Shown here: positions 14,510 to 16,768 of the stretch, in pieces | Layout of the letters: each line of letters opens with the position of its first letter | How positions within the stretch are numbered: position 1 is the first letter of the stretch | From: CAZNDN01 sp964571815 | GTDB taxonomy: Bacteria; Fibrobacterota; Chitinivibrionia; Chitinivibrionales; WJKA01 | NCBI GenBank assembly: GCA_964571815.1 | Contig: CAZNDN010000091.1 | Coordinates: 1 to 16,768, forward strand | Reading direction: 5' to 3' | Length of the DNA stretch: 16,768 bases | Notes under the pieces: model-generated | What the model saw: only the letters and a program-made list of their open reading frames with translations | Database searches by the model: none | What the model was told of the DNA's origin: nothing | Translations under genes and position numbers: made by a program

Positions 14510-14609
14510 GGAAAGCACCCCTTCTCTATGTACCTGCCGTCACTGTGGGAGCAGAGGCGACAAATACCGTCCGAACCATAGCCGCAAAGCAGAAAACGAA
14601 TCGTACCCT

Positions 14610-14638
14610 AAAATAGCATCCGCCAAGCACGGCGGCAA
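14610..14638 (-). promoter_or_regulatory. Promoter candidate for the membrane coiled-coil gene
   Basis: On the minus strand TTGCCG (14633-14638), a 17-base spacer, then TATTTT (14610-14615), preceded by TGC, which fits an extended minus-10. Predicted start is near 14603, about 95 bases before the ATG at 14509. Confidence 0.5.
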
Positions 14639-14681
14639 CACCACCGCGGCGCAACCAGACGGCCGGCTTGCCCATCGGCCA

Positions 14682-15134
14682 TCAGAACGGAAGATCATCC
14701 TCAACCGGGGTCGCCGGTTCCGAAGCCTGAGGGCTCTCGTCGAACCCACCGCCTGAAGCCTGTTGATACTCGGCCTGCTGATCGTTGCGCCCCCCTCCTC
14801 CTCCGCCGCCGCCGATGAACTGCATCTGGTTGCCGACTATTTCGGTCCGGTACCGCTTGTTACCGTCACGGTCCTCCCAGCTTCGTGTGCTGATTCGCCC
14901 CTCGATGTAGACTCCTCTGCCTTTCTTGAGGTACTGATTCGCCAGCTCCGCCTGTTTGCCGAAAAGCACGATATTGTGCCATTCGGTGCGCTCCTGCTTC
15001 TGGCCGCTCTTGTCGGTGTACCGCTCTGTGGTGGCAATGGGGAAGTTGGCCACTGCCGTGCCGCTGGGTGTGTAGCGGAGTTCGGGATCCTTGCCGAGAT
15101 TTCCCATAACGATCGCCTTGTTCACACTTGCCAT
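14682..15134 (-). CDS. ssb: Single-stranded DNA-binding protein
   Basis: SSB coats single-stranded DNA during replication, repair and recombination. The ATG at 15134 (MASVNKAIVMGNLGKDPE) is chosen over one ten codons upstream because GGGAGGT sits 6 bases before it. The 150-residue product has the OB-fold motifs NLGKDPELRYTPSG, FPIATTERY, TEWHNIVLFGKQAE, and YIEGRISTRSWEDRDGNKRY (residues about 1-108). A flexible linker with a run of eight glycines and Gln-rich sequence follows, then the acidic partner-binding tip DDLPF, close to the usual DDIPF. It is not beside rpsF/rpsR as in many bacteria. Confidence 0.97.
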   Translation of the reverse strand: MASVNKAIVMGNLGKDPELRYTPSGTAVANFPIATTERYTDKSGQKQERTEWHNIVLFGKQAELANQYLKKGRGVYIEGRISTRSWEDRDGNKRYRTEIVGNQMQFIGGGGGGGGRNDQQAEYQQASGGGFDESPQASEPATPVEDDLPF

Positions 15135-15464
15135 CAGGACCTCCCCTTTGCATGTAAGCCGCACTCAACCGTCTTGAGGGCTTGCCGGGTGCGGGCGTTT
15201 CATTGCGTCGTGTCTGCTCGAAGCAGCTCACGCATACCGAGACCGGTAGTGGTGGGCTGCCGTGGTTTCATCTCGATTCCGTTGCCTGCCCGCCGGTCGC
15301 CGCCGAAAGACATGGACCTGGCTCCCGGCCGGTGGTGATCACAAAATAGCACATGGGCTCCTGCTTTGAAAACGGGTGGAAAGCGAAGCGGAAAGCCAAT
15401 CGGGCAGAAGTCATGGGGAGGTACCCGGTTCACGCTCGGGGCAAATGCATTCCGGGCCGGCGGA
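15135..15464. other. Intergenic region between the propeller-cytochrome gene and ssb
   Basis: No gene is supported in these 330 bases. It holds a promoter candidate (15343-15370) and a leader of about 200 bases before ssb. A 23-codon frame in the leader (minus strand, starting MKPRQPTTTGLGMRELL) lacks a convincing ribosome binding site. A small CTGCT/AGCAG hairpin is also present. Confidence 0.6.
15343..15370 (-). promoter_or_regulatory. Promoter candidate for ssb
   Basis: On the minus strand TTCAAA (15365-15370), a 16-base spacer, then TATTTT (15343-15348), preceded by TGTGC, which gives an extended minus-10 TG. It would produce a leader of about 200 bases. Confidence 0.45.
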
Positions 15465-16768
15465 TCACAGGGACTTCAGATAGGCCACGAGATCATTGAT
15501 ATCCTGCACGGAGGTCGTCGCCGTGACGGCGCCTTTCATCGGCTCGACTTCCAGCACTTCACCGAGAGCCATAGTTCGCCCATCGTGCAGATAGGGCGCC
15601 GTGCGCCAGATTTCATGGAGCGTCGGGGTGTCCCAGGTGCCGTCGTGCGGTCCGATGTCATCAGGTCCCGTTTCCCCCTCGTGCAGCTCCATGTCCGTGA
15701 AAAAGGAGTCGGGGGGATGACAGTGCGCGCAGTTGAGACGTTTGAAGACCTGTTTTCCGCGCTGTGCCGCCTCGCTGAGCCGGCCGTCGACAAGCCAGGG
15801 GCTGGGAACGGCCCTGAGTGATCTGAGGTACTCATCGATAGCGGCAGCCTGTTGCTCCACACCCGAAGGATAAATGAACAATATGAGTTCGATTCCTTTC
15901 CGCGTTGCTGTTTCCGCATCAGGCCGCACCCCGGTGATCATCGACGGCGGAGTGATATGAGCGTACAGCAAGCTCTTGTCGTTTTTGAAGTTGCCTAATC
16001 CATCGTTTTCGAGGTCCCATTTGATTCCGGCAGCCCTGCCGAACGGGTGGCAGGTGTGACAACTGTGGTATTCGCCAATACACAATGAATCCGCATCGTG
16101 GAAATACCCCTCTCCTTTGCGAGTTGTTCCGGGGGCAGGGGGCTGGTCTCCGGCAAAAAGGTTGATGAAACCCGATGATTTCACTCTATCGGTCTCGATT
16201 GCGAAAACCTGAACGTTGTCGGAGAAATATCCCGGTACGAAAACCCTGTTTCCAACCACAGCGGCACATCGTCCTCCGCGTGCACCGAGTGTGACCCTTT
16301 CGGTGAACTTCTGTGAGCGCGTCCTATCCTCAACGTAGTCGTCGGGCGACATGTAAAAACCCTCTTGCGGAAGGTCTTCGTGCAGCGCAGCGTGGTCGAT
16401 GACATGGACCTCCCGGCTTCCGGCAGTCACTATGACCACGTGGCTTTCATTGCAGGCTACTGCCCACGGGTTTGCCGCGGCCCCGTATTGGCCGTCGTCA
16501 AGCTGGATCGCGGTGACAAGCTTCGCCTCACGGATATCAACCACGGCGAACCCATTGGCCTGGATGTGCATGATCGGCATGGGCGGTGTCTGGGTAAAAT
16601 TTGAACGCACCTGCGGCACATACGCGTACCGGCCGTCAGGCGACACACAGATATCGAGCAGGCTCTGGGCCCCATAATTCAGCTTCACGTTCGCTTCGCA
16701 GACTCGCGTTTTGGTATCGATGATCGAAACCACGGCCTGGTTGACATCGACGTTTGCCGGTCCCGAAG
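15465..16768 (-). CDS. YVTN beta-propeller / di-haem cytochrome c peroxidase-like protein (5' end outside window)
   Basis: The frame is open to the right edge, so the N-terminus is missing; a GTG at 16733 is internal, since in-frame sequence (SGPANVDVNQA) precedes it. Counting from that GTG, residues 1 to about 195 form propeller blades of the YVTN type (SPDGRYAYVP, FAVVDIREAKLV, REVHVIDHAALH). A di-haem domain follows with two CxxCH sites: CHTCH at 225-229 and CAHCH at 335-339. The block DTPTLHEIWRTAPYLHDGRTMALGEVLE-type region (368-395) and the ending NDLVAYLKSL are typical of the bacterial cytochrome c peroxidase/MauG superfamily. The protein is expected in the periplasm or on the cell surface. 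Whether it acts as a peroxidase or an oxidase, and on what substrate, cannot be told. Its stop is 330 bases upstream of ssb, with an independent promoter between, so it is probably not in the ssb operon. Confidence 0.85.
   Translation of the reverse strand, partial: SGPANVDVNQAVVSIIDTKTRVCEANVKLNYGAQSLLDICVSPDGRYAYVPQVRSNFTQTPPMPIMHIQANGFAVVDIREAKLVTAIQLDDGQYGAAANPWAVACNESHVVIVTAGSREVHVIDHAALHEDLPQEGFYMSPDDYVEDRTRSQKFTERVTLGARGGRCAAVVGNRVFVPGYFSDNVQVFAIETDRVKSSGFINLFAGDQPPAPGTTRKGEGYFHDADSLCIGEYHSCHTCHPFGRAAGIKWDLENDGLGNFKNDKSLLYAHITPPSMITGVRPDAETATRKGIELILFIYPSGVEQQAAAIDEYLRSLRAVPSPWLVDGRLSEAAQRGKQVFKRLNCAHCHPPDSFFTDMELHEGETGPDDIGPHDGTWDTPTLHEIWRTAPYLHDGRTMALGEVLEVEPMKGAVTATTSVQDINDLVAYLKSL

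Noticed and set aside
13598..14581. Plus-strand open frame of 327 codons opposite the membrane coiled-coil gene and the rpmF leader
   Set aside because: The minus-strand gene has a clear ribosome binding site, transmembrane helices and a coiled coil. The plus frame also covers non-coding leader and has no domain.
15200..15268. 23-codon leader ORF before ssb as a regulatory peptide
   Set aside because: No convincing Shine-Dalgarno and no attenuation-type codon run or following terminator hairpin.
1..16768. Mobile elements, CRISPR, phage, defence or biosynthetic novelty system
   Set aside because: No transposase, integrase, repeat array or toxin-antitoxin pair was seen. The gene content is mostly conserved housekeeping.

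Overview
The window is a housekeeping stretch of a bacterial chromosome in which every gene I can support lies on the minus strand, so transcription runs from high to low coordinates. Composition is GC-rich (by eye in the mid-to-upper 50s percent). Two runs of exactly 100 N mark it as a scaffold, probably a short-read metagenome or draft assembly. The organism looks Gram-negative: it has a DsbD electron-transfer protein, a two-haem cytochrome with a beta-propeller, a C-terminal-processing-type protease and secreted proteins. The order rpmF-plsX-fabH-fabD-fabG-acpP-fabF-rnc resembles, from memory, the order in Chlorobi and related FCB-group bacteria. The taxonomic call stays tentative.

Layout in transcription order. 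(1) At the right edge is the C-terminal part of a YVTN-propeller/di-haem peroxidase-like protein (15465-16768). (2) After a 330-base intergenic stretch with a promoter come ssb (14682-15134) and an uncharacterised 218-residue two-helix membrane protein with a coiled coil (13853-14509). (3) A promoter and a structured leader precede rpmF. It is followed by plsX, fabH, fabD, fabG, acpP and fabF, which supply initiation, malonyl transfer, elongation, beta-keto reduction and the acyl carrier of type II fatty acid synthesis, plus the phosphate acyltransferase that feeds phospholipid synthesis. No enoyl reductase (fabI/K) or dehydratase (fabZ) is present here. (4) rnc overlaps an acyl-CoA dehydrogenase gene by 20 bases. 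Then come a hairpin, rpe, and an S41 protease gene that overlaps rpe by four bases. (5) trxB and dsbD form a thiol-redox pair: TrxB reduces thioredoxin in the cytoplasm, and DsbD-type proteins pass thioredoxin electrons across the inner membrane. (6) After a 403-base gap, a secreted protein with a CBM6-like carbohydrate-binding domain runs off the left edge.

I found no tRNA, rRNA, CRISPR array, transposase or integrase, and no clearly new biological system. The most useful observations are these. The gap inside plsX is flanked by an exact 55-base duplication, so it is an unmerged contig overlap and plsX is intact once collapsed. The rpmF leader can form competing hairpins. A recurrent TATTTT minus-10-like hexamer occurs in the larger intergenic regions. 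The membrane coiled-coil gene downstream of ssb is not one I recognise.
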